A DNA stretch of 64,000 nucleotides from Brevibacterium sp. CBA3109 (lineage in GTDB: Bacteria; Actinomycetota; Actinomycetes; Actinomycetales; Brevibacteriaceae). Positions 42,032-50,513 of the stretch are shown here, in pieces; within the stretch, counting starts at the first letter, position 1, and each line of letters opens with the position of its first letter. The stretch is taken from NCBI RefSeq assembly GCF_040256645.1, contig NZ_CP158281.1, positions 1,798,001-1,862,000 on the forward strand, read 5' to 3'. The position numbers were made by a program, and so were the translations under genes. Below the pieces are notes generated by a model. That model saw only the letters and a program-made list of their open reading frames with translations, had not been told where the DNA came from and made no database searches.

Positions 42032-42643
42032 CTACAGATCTGGAAGCGGCACGCGACCGGTCATTGCCATAAGCATCTCACGGGCACTCATCCTCATCTC
42101 ATGTGTCCCGGTTCCCAGCTCCAGATCGACGTCCTCGGCAACCAGCCGCCGCCCAGTCAGCTCGACGCCGAAGTAGGCGAGGGTCTTTCGAGTGACGTTG
42201 TTCAGCACCAGTCGGATCCGTTCGGGAGGTGAAGGCGGGAGTCCGAGCGGCTCTGTGATGTCGAGACCGTGGATGATGTCGTGGCTCAACGCTCCGACCA
42301 CACCGCCGCCAGGGGGTGTCCATGGGGTGCCAATGTTGTTCGACAATGACTCGAGCAGTTCAGTGTCGCTGAGCGCAGACGTGTCCGCTTGTGCGGCGCG
42401 GTCGGCGTAGGCATTGAATCTGAATCCGCTCCGGGCAAGGCCGAGGAGGAGCCGAGGAACGTTGTATCGGTAGGCCATTGTCAGGTGTGCGACGACTTCT
42501 CTCACCTGCCAGCCTTCGCACAGCGATGGAGTCGACCATTGATCGTGGTCGAGCCCGGTGAGCAAGTCTGCCAGCCGTGAACGTTCGGCAATCGTCTCGG
42601 TTCGGATCAGGTCATTGGAGGGATCATCTCTGTGTGTGTTCAT
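42032..42643 (-). CDS. Mycothiol-type maleylpyruvate isomerase/DinB-family protein
   Basis: A 203-residue four-helix DinB/MDMPI-fold protein. The metal-binding histidines are expected in VREVVAHLTMAY and in SHDIIHGLDITEPLG (HDxxHGxD motif), the hallmark of mycothiol-dependent maleylpyruvate isomerase relatives. Substrate unknown; mycothiol use is consistent with mshC in this window. ATG 42643 has AAGGA directly upstream. The ECF sigma gene ends 105 bp upstream on the same strand, so they may be co-transcribed. Confidence 0.82.
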   Translation of the reverse strand: MNTHRDDPSNDLIRTETIAERSRLADLLTGLDHDQWSTPSLCEGWQVREVVAHLTMAYRYNVPRLLLGLARSGFRFNAYADRAAQADTSALSDTELLESLSNNIGTPWTPPGGGVVGALSHDIIHGLDITEPLGLPPSPPERIRLVLNNVTRKTLAYFGVELTGRRLVAEDVDLELGTGTHEMRMSAREMLMAMTGRVPLPDL

Positions 42644-42748
42644 AGTCCTTATACGAACGAGCAGCCCTGAACTCATCGGGAAGTGTCGAACTTCCTCACA
42701 ATCGTCGCGATGGACAGCCCAGGAGATTGGGTGAGTCTGAGCTTTCAG

Positions 42749-43720
42749 CTAGTCAAGTGCCTCCGGCAGCCCGAACTCAGAGAACCGTTCCGCGGTGCCC
42801 AAGAAGGTGACGAGGTGGGCCACCCTGTTGCCGCGAACCTCGACGAGCAGCAACGCGAAAGCACGAGGGACGCCGTGATCGTCGACCCTGTATTGTCCGA
42901 ACCCCGGAGAGCCGTTCATCGCCACCGGTAGCAGCCGGTCGCCTACACAGGTATCGGAGGCCGCCATCACTGTCAGTATCGATTCGCGTCCTTCGAGCCA
43001 CCATACGAAAGGCGGCATCGACGAACGAGCGTCTTCTCGGAGCAGGTGCTTGAGGCCGTCGATGTCATGCGCCTCGAAGGCGGCAACATAGTTGTCCAGC
43101 AGCTTGCGTTGGTCAGTGTCATCGGGTTGAAAGACGTCGGCGGTTGCCGGTGGGGATTCCGATAGTCGCGCTCGTGCTCGCTGCAGGGCGCTGTTGACTG
43201 CGGGCACCGTCGTCTCGATGATCTCTGCGGTCTCATCGGCGCTGAAGGCCAGCACTTCACGCAGCACGAGCACCGCCCGCTGTCTCGGTGCCAGACACTG
43301 CAGAGCAGCGATGAACGCGAGACGAACGGTTTGGCGTTGGTCGACGATCTCCGCTGGGTCACTGGTGCACATCATTCGGGAATCGGGCATCGGTTCGACG
43401 AAGAACTCAGGTGACAGGGGCGAACTCAGGTCTCCCGAATCGGCTGGCACCCGAGCCTGGCCGAAGTCGGTGGACATCGACCGACGCCGCGCACTGCGGA
43501 GCAGATCCAAACAGATGTTGGTGGCGATCCTGTGGACCCACGTCGACAGCTTTCCCAGTGCCGGGTCGTAGCGGTCGAGCGCTTGGTAGGCACGCACGAT
43601 CGTCTCCTGCACCGCATCATCGGTATCCGCTGCATTGCCGAGCATTCGATAGCAGTAACCCGTCAGACGCACCCGCAGGTCCTCAAGATCATCGATGGAG
43701 GGTCCGAGCGATTCGTTCAT
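42749..43720 (-). CDS. ECF sigma factor with C-terminal SnoaL-like domain (SigG-type)
   Basis: A 323-residue extracytoplasmic-function sigma factor. Region 2 is seen in YCYRMLGNAADTDDAVQETI and WVHRIATNICLDLLR, region 4 in CLAPRQRAVLVLREVLAFSA followed by NSALQRARARL. A C-terminal extension of about 130 residues has the SnoaL/NTF2-like pattern (LLDNYVAAFEAHDIDGL; MPPFVWWLEGRE), as in SigG-like factors, where it replaces a separate anti-sigma protein. ATG 43720 is preceded by GGGGTGAGC. Possible partner: the DinB-like protein downstream. Confidence 0.88.
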   Translation of the reverse strand: MNESLGPSIDDLEDLRVRLTGYCYRMLGNAADTDDAVQETIVRAYQALDRYDPALGKLSTWVHRIATNICLDLLRSARRRSMSTDFGQARVPADSGDLSSPLSPEFFVEPMPDSRMMCTSDPAEIVDQRQTVRLAFIAALQCLAPRQRAVLVLREVLAFSADETAEIIETTVPAVNSALQRARARLSESPPATADVFQPDDTDQRKLLDNYVAAFEAHDIDGLKHLLREDARSSMPPFVWWLEGRESILTVMAASDTCVGDRLLPVAMNGSPGFGQYRVDDHGVPRAFALLLVEVRGNRVAHLVTFLGTAERFSEFGLPEALD

Positions 43721-43799
43721 GCTCACCCCGCCATCTTCACACGAATCGCGGCACGCTGCCTGAGTAACCGCGTCCGGGCCCAGCACTCATTTCTTCAGG

Positions 43800-44144
43800 G
43801 AGGTAATAGTGGAGAACGTTGGGCGGCCACTTTCGAGACCTCACTCCTCCCGATGTTCCTGCGTGTTGTCCAACGGAAATGGCGAGGTCCAGGTTGAAGT
43901 GCTCGACCTGTCGAGTGACTGTGCGTTGCCCCTCACATTGAACTGTCGCAAATTATCCGACAGTTGGTTCTGCCTATAGTTCTTCCCGCAAGGCATTGGA
44001 GATATGTTTACCGATTGTTTTCACATCGCGCCCGAATAGGAGTGCCAGCTGGTGTCCCGTCAACCAAACCGTTTCGGCATCCGTTCGGACTCGGAGCGAG
44101 GTATCGCCGCCTTTGGTCGTATACAGCTCAATCGAGTCGTTCAT
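43800..44144 (-). pseudogene. RhuM-family gene remnant with two in-frame stops
   Basis: Reading from ATG 44144 gives 56 residues that match the RhuM N-terminus (SIELYTTKGGDTSLRV, ETVWLTGHQLALLFGRDVKT), ending at TAG (43976–43974). The same frame continues with a second stop TAA (43955–43953) and then FATVQCEGQRTVTRQVEHFN and LDLAISVG, the next conserved RhuM blocks, fading out near 43800. Two stops inside otherwise homologous sequence and loss of the rest of the family's roughly 330 residues indicate a decayed gene. RhuM proteins are usually mobile-island or defence-island cargo, so this is probably the scar of a lost element. This fills most of the 457-bp gap after the sigma gene. Confidence 0.8.
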
Positions 44145-44177
44145 AGTCACAACGTAGCCTGAGCCACCGACGCCACC

Positions 44178-45068
44178 TCAGTCGGTCTGCAGGGCGAAGC
44201 AGGCCACCGCCGAGGCGGCTGCGACGTTGAGGGAGTCGACTCCCCCGGACATCGGGATCATGACCGTCGAATCACAGGCGGTGATCGTCGAGCGTCGCAG
44301 ACCGTCGCCTTCGGTGCCGAAGACGATGGCGGTGCGTTCAGGCGCATCGGCGGCGAACTCCCGGATCGCCACAGAGTCCTCATCGAGAGCCAATGCTGCG
44401 ACATGGAAGCCAAGCTCACGCAGGGAGTCGACTCCGGCAGGCCAGGATTCGATGCGCGTCCACGGCACTTGGAACACGGTGCCCATCGAGACTCGAATGG
44501 AACGCCGGTAGAGAGGATCGGCACACCTCGGCGTGATCAGGACAGCGTCGACTCCGAATGCGGCCGCGGACCGAAAGATCGCACCCACATTCGTGTGATC
44601 GACGACGTCTTCGATGACGACGATGCGCTTGGCCTCCGCGACGAGCCGCCCGACATCGGGCGCCTGTGGCCGGTGCATGGCTGCCAGAGCGCCACGGTGG
44701 AGGTGGAAGCCGGTGAGAGATTCGACCGCGGCATCGGTGCCGATGTGGATCGGGGCATCATTGTCGGCGATGAGATCGGCTAGGTCGAACAGCCATTTGG
44801 GGCTGGTCAGATACGAACGCGGAACCATGCCCGCGGCGTGGGCACGACGAATGATCTTCGAGGACTCCGCGATGAACAGCCCTTCGGCCGGCTCACGGAC
44901 GCTGCGCAGCGCCACATCAGTCAGCTGGGTGTAGTCGTGCAGGTCCTCCGTCGATGAGGCCAGTGTCTCCTCATCGAAGAAGTGCAGACGGTTGGCATCG
45001 ATGCCGTGCTCGGCGGCGCGATCGATGACCTGTTGCCTGGTCAGCGGTGCCTTCGCCGGAGTGTTCAT
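44178..45068 (-). CDS. TrmH/SpoU-family RNA 2'-O-methyltransferase
   Basis: A 296-residue SPOUT methyltransferase with an N-terminal substrate-binding domain (residues 1–125). The knot domain has motif 1 IVVIEDVVDHTNVGAIFRSA, motif 2 IVFGTEGDGLR and motif 3 IPMSGGVDSLNVAAASAVA. Target RNA (rRNA or tRNA) cannot be told from sequence. It is followed after 19 nt by the RhuM remnant region and preceded by the TauE gene on the same strand. Confidence 0.9.
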   Translation of the reverse strand: MNTPAKAPLTRQQVIDRAAEHGIDANRLHFFDEETLASSTEDLHDYTQLTDVALRSVREPAEGLFIAESSKIIRRAHAAGMVPRSYLTSPKWLFDLADLIADNDAPIHIGTDAAVESLTGFHLHRGALAAMHRPQAPDVGRLVAEAKRIVVIEDVVDHTNVGAIFRSAAAFGVDAVLITPRCADPLYRRSIRVSMGTVFQVPWTRIESWPAGVDSLRELGFHVAALALDEDSVAIREFAADAPERTAIVFGTEGDGLRRSTITACDSTVMIPMSGGVDSLNVAAASAVACFALQTD

Positions 45069-45087
45069 GCTGCCACCATCCGATCGT

Positions 45088-45918
45088 TCACAGCGTCAGG
45101 ATGCGCCAGATTGCGACAAGGCCGAGGATGACGATGAAGGTGCGCAGCAGCACAGGCGAGAATTTCCGTCCCACGCGGGCTCCGAAGTAGCCGCCGATGA
45201 GTGAGCCGATAGCGATGCAGATGACGGCGATCCAGTTGAGCCTGTCGTGGCCGACGATGATGTATGTGCTCGCCGAGACTGTGTTGACGACGAGGACCAG
45301 AACGTTCTTCAGCCCGTTGAGACGCTGCAGGTCATCGGGCAGGAGCAGCCCGAGCAGCGCAATGAGGATGATGCCCTGGGCGGCGGCGAAGTAGCCACCG
45401 TAGATCGCGGTGAGGAAGACGACGACGAGGACGAGTATGTAGCGCCCGGTGGAGAGCGTGTCGCCGACCGACGCCGCCACATGCTCCTCCCCTGCCCTCT
45501 GGGCACGGCGCACCGAACGGTTCTTCAGGTAGCGGGACAGGCCCGGCTGGCCCACGACCATGACGAGGGCGAGAACCAGGAGGACCGGGACGATCGTCTC
45601 GAAGGCGTCTTCCGGAAGGTGGAGCAGCAGATAGGCACCGGTCAGCGAACCCAAGACGGAGGCAGGCACGAAGCCGAGGATGCGCCGCCATTGGCCCCGC
45701 AGCTCTTCCCGGTAGCCGAAAGAGGATGCGATGTTGCCCGGGATCAGGCCGACCGCATTGCTCATCGTCGACACGACAGGGGGCACGCCGAAGGCGACGA
45801 GCGCCGGAAAGGTGATGAGGGTGCCGGAGCCGACGACGGCGTTGATGCCTCCGGCAGCGATTCCGGCGAGGACGATCAGCGCAATCTGCCACAGTTCCAT
45901 TCCGAGAACTGGGTCCAT
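45088..45918 (-). CDS. TauE/SafE-family sulfite/organosulfonate exporter-like protein
   Basis: A 276-residue membrane protein with eight or so helices and the duplicated family motif (GGINAVVGSGTLITFPAL, then GYFAAAQGIILIALLGLLLP). The family is implicated in export of sulfite, sulfoacetate or other anions. ATG 45918 is used because it lies two bases after the ABC ATPase stop (TGAGCATG), suggesting coupling. Pairing with an ABC ATPase that has no permease of its own is curious. Confidence 0.85.
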   Translation of the reverse strand: MDPVLGMELWQIALIVLAGIAAGGINAVVGSGTLITFPALVAFGVPPVVSTMSNAVGLIPGNIASSFGYREELRGQWRRILGFVPASVLGSLTGAYLLLHLPEDAFETIVPVLLVLALVMVVGQPGLSRYLKNRSVRRAQRAGEEHVAASVGDTLSTGRYILVLVVVFLTAIYGGYFAAAQGIILIALLGLLLPDDLQRLNGLKNVLVLVVNTVSASTYIIVGHDRLNWIAVICIAIGSLIGGYFGARVGRKFSPVLLRTFIVILGLVAIWRILTL

Positions 45919-45920
45919 GC

Positions 45921-46706
45921 TCAGTGTTGGGACCGGGCGTGGAACCGCTGCCCGTCGCGGGTGAGCTTGACGTCGATGCCGAAGGTCGCCGAAAGATTGT
46001 CAGCCGTCAGAGTCTCATCGATGGGGCCAGCAGCAAGATCAGTGCCCTCGGCCAGCAGCAGCACGTGTGTGATGCCCGCAGGGATCTCCTCGACATGGTG
46101 GGTGACCATGATCGTCGCCGGAGCCCACTTCGAGGACAGGATCTCCGTCAATGCGGCCAGCAGCTCTTCACGTCCGCCCAGGTCGAGACCGGAGGCGGGC
46201 TCGTCGAGCAGCAGCAGCTCCGGATCCGTCATCAGCGCACGTGCGATCTGCACACGCTTGCGTTCGCCCTCTGACAGCGTGCCGAAGGTGCGGTCAGCCA
46301 GGTGCGTGATGTTGAACGCGCCAAGGAGATCCTTGGCGCGATCCACGTCGGCGGTCTCATACTCCTCGACCCAGCGGCCAGTGACACCGTAGGCGGCAGT
46401 GAGAACGGTGTCGAGCACGGCTTCAGTCAGTGGAATGCGGCTGGCCAGGGCTGTCGAGGCGTAGCCGATTCGTGGGCGCAGTTCGAAGACGTCGACGCGC
46501 CCGAGGCGCTCCTCCAGGATTCCGACTGAGCCCGTCGTCGGGTGCATTCGTCCTGCGGCCATTTCCAACAGAGTCGTCTTCCCGGCGCCATTGGGTCCGA
46601 GAACGGCCCAATGCTCACCTTCGGAGACGGTCAGGGAAAAATCTTGGAGGAGAAAATTCTCTCCTCGGCGCACGGAAACAGAATCCAAAGTCAGGACATC
46701 ACTCAT
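45921..46706 (-). CDS. ABC transporter ATP-binding protein
   Basis: A 261-residue single nucleotide-binding domain. Walker A is GPNGAGKT, the signature is LSEGERKRVQIARAL, Walker B is LLLLDEPASGLD and the H-loop MVTHHVEE. It resembles the ModF/iron-type soluble ATPases. No permease lies beside it; the next gene is a TauE/SafE protein. ATG 46706 is used; TAGAGT lies 8 nt before it and GGAT is close, so the start may be leaderless. Confidence 0.88.
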   Translation of the reverse strand: MSDVLTLDSVSVRRGENFLLQDFSLTVSEGEHWAVLGPNGAGKTTLLEMAAGRMHPTTGSVGILEERLGRVDVFELRPRIGYASTALASRIPLTEAVLDTVLTAAYGVTGRWVEEYETADVDRAKDLLGAFNITHLADRTFGTLSEGERKRVQIARALMTDPELLLLDEPASGLDLGGREELLAALTEILSSKWAPATIMVTHHVEEIPAGITHVLLLAEGTDLAAGPIDETLTADNLSATFGIDVKLTRDGQRFHARSQH

Positions 46707-46750
46707 ATCATCCAACTCTATCGCAGGCACGGCGTCTATTCTGGTTCGAC

Positions 46751-47485
46751 ATGGACTTGACTACCGACTCACTGCTGCTGACCCTGGCGATGAACCATCG
46801 CCTGCACTCCAGCCTCGCCCCTGACGAGGTCAGTGCTGCCTTCCTCGACGACGATCGTGATGTCCCTCTCATCGTCGCCGACGAGGTCTTCGGCACCTCA
46901 CCGCCGACGGGGCTGCTGCTCTTCACCGCCGAGGCGAAGGCCGCCGGTATCACGCACGCGCGCTTGGCTCTGCACCACCCGTCCCTGCCGCATACGACCC
47001 CACCGGTGGACAAGGCCGACCGGCTCAGGGTCGGTCGGCACACGGCTCAGATCGTCCTCCACTCGGGGTCGCACCAGGTCGGAGTGGTCCTCCTCGGCGC
47101 CGAGGCCAACGTCGAGGTCATCGCCTGCCGGGACACGGTCTTTCGCCCGGTCACGGTGGGAACCCCCGCCGAGGCGCTGCGCCGACTCCGGCTCCTTGTG
47201 ATGGAGGGGCTCAACCTCATCGAGTCCATCGAGGTTCCCGCCGACTGGCGCGAGGGTCCATGGCGGGACTGGCAGGAGGAGCTGAGCACCAGCCACCCGA
47301 TTTCACGGCTCATCCCCTCCGTCGCCGATGCCCGGGCCATCTATGCCGCCCTGGACATTCATGAACGGATGCGCACCGTGTTGGCTCCGGCCACGGTCGC
47401 ACCGCCGGCCTTCGGTGATCTGCTCTCGCGCCTGCACCCCGCGGCCGCCGACTACATCATCGCTGTGGCTACGATGAAGGGGTGA
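46751..47485 (+). CDS. Conserved hypothetical protein
   Basis: A 244-residue protein I cannot assign. It is mixed alpha/beta, with the blocks DEVFGTSPPTGLLLFTAEAK and RRLRLLVMEGLNLIES, no signal peptide and no membrane helix. ATG 46751 is chosen; the longer frame would read through the divergent ABC gene. TATTCT (46737–46742) lies 8 nt upstream, suggesting a leaderless transcript. It ends in a GTGA overlap with serB, so the two are translated together, hinting at a link with serine metabolism or merely shared expression. Confidence 0.7.
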   Translation: MDLTTDSLLLTLAMNHRLHSSLAPDEVSAAFLDDDRDVPLIVADEVFGTSPPTGLLLFTAEAKAAGITHARLALHHPSLPHTTPPVDKADRLRVGRHTAQIVLHSGSHQVGVVLLGAEANVEVIACRDTVFRPVTVGTPAEALRRLRLLVMEGLNLIESIEVPADWREGPWRDWQEELSTSHPISRLIPSVADARAIYAALDIHERMRTVLAPATVAPPAFGDLLSRLHPAAADYIIAVATMKG

Positions 47486-48162
47486 ATGACTCAGACTCCG
47501 CAGCCCCGATGCCAGGCAATTCGATCCAGCTCCTCGTCATGGACGTGGATTCGACGTTCATCAACGAGGAGGTCATCGACCTCATCGCCGTCCACGCCGA
47601 GGTGGGGGCTCAGGTCGCCGACATCACCGAACGGGCCATGGCCGGCCAGTTGGACTTCGCCGCTTCCCTGGCCGAGCGCGTGGCGCTGCTCAAGGGATTG
47701 CCGGTCTCCGTCCTCGATGAGGTGCGTGCTCAGATCACGTTGACGCAGGGTGCCCGCGAGCTGGTTGCCGCAGTCCAGTCCGGTGGCGGCGTCGTGGCGT
47801 TGGTCTCCGGTGGCTTCACTCAGATCATCGCTCCTGTCGCGGAGGCGATGGGCATCACCGAGGTCTTTGCCAATGGTCTCGACTCCCACGATGGACTGCT
47901 CACCGGTGTCACGAGCGGTCGTGTCATCGATCCCAGTGCGAAGGCCGAGATCTTCTCGCAACTAATCCCCAAGTACGACTGTGATCCGGCCCGGACCGTG
48001 GCTGTCGGCGATGGAGCCAACGACATCGGAATGATCCAGGCCGCTGGTCTGGGTGTGGCCTTCTGTGCCAAACCGGCACTTGTCGCCGCCGCTGACGCCG
48101 CGGTGACGAATCGTGATCTGCGAGAGGTGCTCACCCTCATCGAAACACGCGCACAGGTGTGA
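47482..48162 (+). CDS. serB: Phosphoserine phosphatase SerB
   Basis: A 226-residue HAD phosphatase for the last step of serine synthesis. Nucleophile Asp21 and acid/base Asp23 are in VMDVDSTFINEEVID, Ser109 is in LVSGGFTQI, Lys154 in DPSAKAEIF, and the metal aspartates Asp177 and Asp181 in VGDGANDIGMI. GTG 47482 overlaps the upstream stop (GTGA). It lacks the N-terminal ACT domains of longer SerB2 forms. Confidence 0.93.
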   Translation: MNDSDSAAPMPGNSIQLLVMDVDSTFINEEVIDLIAVHAEVGAQVADITERAMAGQLDFAASLAERVALLKGLPVSVLDEVRAQITLTQGARELVAAVQSGGGVVALVSGGFTQIIAPVAEAMGITEVFANGLDSHDGLLTGVTSGRVIDPSAKAEIFSQLIPKYDCDPARTVAVGDGANDIGMIQAAGLGVAFCAKPALVAAADAAVTNRDLREVLTLIETRAQV

Positions 48163-48163
48163 G

Positions 48164-48195
48164 CCTCACCACGCGTGAACCTCACCACGCGTGAA
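48164..48195 (+). repeat. Perfect 16-bp tandem duplication
   Basis: CCTCACCACGCGTGAA occurs twice without a gap (48164–48179 and 48180–48195) just after the serB stop; a recent slip-type duplication. Confidence 0.9.
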
Positions 48196-48198
48196 TAG

Positions 48199-48235
48199 AA
48201 CTCAGGCGCCTGAACCTTGTTCAGACGCCTGAGTT
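48199..48235. terminator. Convergent terminator between serB and the SixA-like gene
   Basis: 17-nt arms (48199–48215 and 48219–48235) with a single mismatch around a CTT loop. Confidence 0.8.
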
Positions 48236-48253
48236 CTCTCTTGGCTATGGCGT

Positions 48254-48757
48254 TCAGACGCCGAGGAAGACCCGCAGCTCGGGCTCCGGATAATTCCCGG
48301 GTTCGATGTCCCAGCTCTCAAGTGTGAAGACTGCGAGCGAGGAGGGACGGAACTCGTCCGGGACCCCCGATGAGCTGCTGAGGTGACCGACCACCTCGGC
48401 GACGGTGGGCTGGTGGCCCACGATATAGGCGCACTGGGAATCGGCCGGGATCGAGTTGATCGCGTCGATCCAGTCCTCGACTCCCCCGTTGTAGAGGGAC
48501 TCGTCCTGGCGCAGTTCGAGGCCGGTACCGGTTTCGGGTTCCCCGTTGTTCCGGTTGACGGCTTCGACCACGGCCTGCCCGGTCTGGACGGTGCGCCGAG
48601 CCGCCGAGGCGATGGCCACGTCAGGTGACCAGCGCTCGGCGATTTCGGCTCCGGCCTCAACAGCCTGAGTCAGGCCCTTGGCGTTCAACGAGCGTTCGAA
48701 GTCCGTTGGGCCTTCGGCCTCGGCCTTCGCATGGCGGGCGAGAATGAGCACAGGCAT
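48254..48757 (-). CDS. SixA-like histidine phosphatase
   Basis: A 167-residue small member of the histidine phosphatase superfamily. The phospho-histidine motif is LILARHAKAEAEG (RHA instead of RHG, typical of SixA), with ASAARRTVQTGQAV and the second histidine in AYIVGHQPTVAEV. SixA removes phosphate from phosphohistidine in signalling or phosphotransferase proteins; the target here is unknown. It ends at a shared terminator with serB. Confidence 0.9.
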   Translation of the reverse strand: MPVLILARHAKAEAEGPTDFERSLNAKGLTQAVEAGAEIAERWSPDVAIASAARRTVQTGQAVVEAVNRNNGEPETGTGLELRQDESLYNGGVEDWIDAINSIPADSQCAYIVGHQPTVAEVVGHLSSSSGVPDEFRPSSLAVFTLESWDIEPGNYPEPELRVFLGV

Positions 48758-48799
48758 CGTCGTGTTCTCCGGATCAGTGTGGGTGTCGGGTGGTCCGGT

Positions 48800-49558
48800 T
48801 CAGGCGCCGGTGGAGTGGAATCCGCCGTCGACGTGGATCATCTCGCCGGTGGTGGCGGGGAACCAGTCCGAGAGCAGGGCGACGATCGCCTTGCCTGCCG
48901 GGGTGGTGTCCTTCTGGTCCCATCCCAGCGGTGCGCGGTCGCCCCACATGTCTTCGAGGGTCCCGAATCCGGGAATCGAGGTGGCGGCGGTGGTCTTCAG
49001 CGGTCCGGCCGAGACGAGGTTGACGCGGACTCCGTCTTCGCCGACGTACTTCGCGAGGTAGCGAGCCGTGGACTCGAAGGCGGCCTTGGCCACGCCCATC
49101 CAGTCGTAGACCGGCCAGGAGATGGTGGCGTCGAAGGTCAGGCCGACGACTCCGGCACCCTTGTTGAGCACGGGCTTCGCGGCCACGGTGATGGCCTTGA
49201 GCGAGAACGCCGAGACGTGGATCGCTGCGGACACGGAGTCCCAGGGGGTGTCGAGGAACACGCCGCCGAGTGCGTCCTTGGGGGCGAAGGCGATGGCGTG
49301 GACGATGCCGTCGATGTTGCCTTCGAGGCGCTCAGGCAGTGCGGCCAGGTCGTCTTCGTTGGTGGCATCGAGTTCGATGACCTTCGGGGTCTCGGGCAGG
49401 CGTTCGGCGATCACCTGGGTGATCTTCATCTGGCGGCCGAAGCTGGAGAGGATGACTTCGGCACCCTGCTCCTGAGCGATGCGGGCTGCTGCGAAGGCGA
49501 TGGAGGCCTCGGTCAGAACGCCGGTGACGAGGATGCGCTTTCCGTCAAGAATTCCCAT
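48800..49558 (-). CDS. fabI: Enoyl-ACP reductase FabI/InhA
   Basis: A 252-residue NADH-dependent SDR that reduces enoyl-ACP in the fatty-acid elongation cycle. The cofactor region LVTGVLTEASIAFAAARIAQ lacks the classical GxGIG, as in FabI enzymes. The active-site YDWMGVAK gives Tyr and Lys six residues apart, and the substrate-loop region AGPLKTTAATSIPGF is InhA-like. It is preceded by fabG on the same strand, the same pairing as mycobacterial mabA–inhA. CTTTCAAAGGACC-type ribosome site upstream (AAAGGACC). Confidence 0.94.
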   Translation of the reverse strand: MGILDGKRILVTGVLTEASIAFAAARIAQEQGAEVILSSFGRQMKITQVIAERLPETPKVIELDATNEDDLAALPERLEGNIDGIVHAIAFAPKDALGGVFLDTPWDSVSAAIHVSAFSLKAITVAAKPVLNKGAGVVGLTFDATISWPVYDWMGVAKAAFESTARYLAKYVGEDGVRVNLVSAGPLKTTAATSIPGFGTLEDMWGDRAPLGWDQKDTTPAGKAIVALLSDWFPATTGEMIHVDGGFHSTGA

Positions 49559-49655
49559 TGTGGTCCTTTCAAACTGTTCAAACGTGGGTGAAATCGTTGT
49601 CGTCGACGGCTATGGAGCCGACGCCCTTGGTGTGAAGTCTAGATGTTGGCGGGGC

Positions 49656-50366
49656 TCAGTGCCCCATCCCCAGCCCACCGTCGACGGGAATGACGGCACC
49701 GGAGATGTAGGCGGCCTCGTCCGAGGACACCCAGCGGACGACCTTTGCGACCTCGGTCGCCTCGGCGAATCGCTTCGCGGGGATCGTCGCGAGGTATTCC
49801 TTCTGCTGCTTCTCGGGCAGTTCATCCGTCATGTCGGTGCGGATGAAGCCGGGAGCGACGACGTTGGCGGTGATGCCGCGTGAGCCGAGTTCACGGGTGA
49901 CCGAGCGGGCGAAGCCGACGAGTCCGGCCTTCGAGGCCGAATAGTTCGCCTGACCGGGGACTCCGTAGAGCCCGGACACCGAGGAGATGAGCACGATGCG
50001 GCCCTTCTTCGCTCGGATCATGCCGGTGATGGCGCGCTTGACGGTGCGGAAGGTGCCTGTGAGGTTGGTGTCGACGACGGCTTCGAACTCGTCATCGCTC
50101 ATCCGCATGAGCAGATTGTCTCGGGTGATGCCGGCGTTGGCCACAACCACTTCGACGGGGCCCAGCTTCTCCTCGATCTCTGCGAAGGCACGATCGAGTG
50201 AATCGGTGTCGGTGACATCTGCGGAGACGGCCAGTGCGCCTTCGGGTGCGTCACCGTTGCGGGAAGTCACGGCTACCTTGTCGCCCTGGGCGAGGAATTC
50301 CTCGGCGATGGTGCGACCGATTCCGCGGTTTCCTCCGGTCACGAGGACTATGCGTGGTTCTGACAC
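49656..50366 (-). CDS. fabG: 3-oxoacyl-ACP reductase FabG (MabA-like)
   Basis: A 236-residue SDR for the first reduction in fatty-acid elongation. It has VTGGNRGIGRTIAEEF, NAGITRDNLLMRM, SSVSGLYGVPGQANYSASKAG with the Ser-Tyr-Lys triad, and the closing AYISGAVIPVDGGLGMGH. GTG 50366 is preceded by AGGAGAG. fabI follows after 97 nt, giving a short fabG–fabI unit of the type-II system. Confidence 0.93.
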   Translation of the reverse strand: MSEPRIVLVTGGNRGIGRTIAEEFLAQGDKVAVTSRNGDAPEGALAVSADVTDTDSLDRAFAEIEEKLGPVEVVVANAGITRDNLLMRMSDDEFEAVVDTNLTGTFRTVKRAITGMIRAKKGRIVLISSVSGLYGVPGQANYSASKAGLVGFARSVTRELGSRGITANVVAPGFIRTDMTDELPEKQQKEYLATIPAKRFAEATEVAKVVRWVSSDEAAYISGAVIPVDGGLGMGH

Positions 50367-50513
50367 GAATCTCTCCTGTTGGTGGACAATACAGATTGAT
50401 CCACGATGGGGATCAAACCTACCGTCACTAACCTATCGTGAACCGGCGGGCGTCGATACGACTCACACAAACGAAGAGTATGATTTTGTACGAGTAATCG
50501 AGCGAAGAAGGTT

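Noticed and set aside
43964-44146. Plus-strand 60-residue open frame between the sigma factor and TrmH genes
   Set aside because: It is the antisense shadow of the RhuM remnant on the minus strand, which has clear family motifs.
46430-46750. N-terminal extension of the hypothetical protein at 46751
   Set aside because: The extension is antisense to the ABC ATPase gene and arginine-rich; a –10 box and ATG at 46751 fit better.
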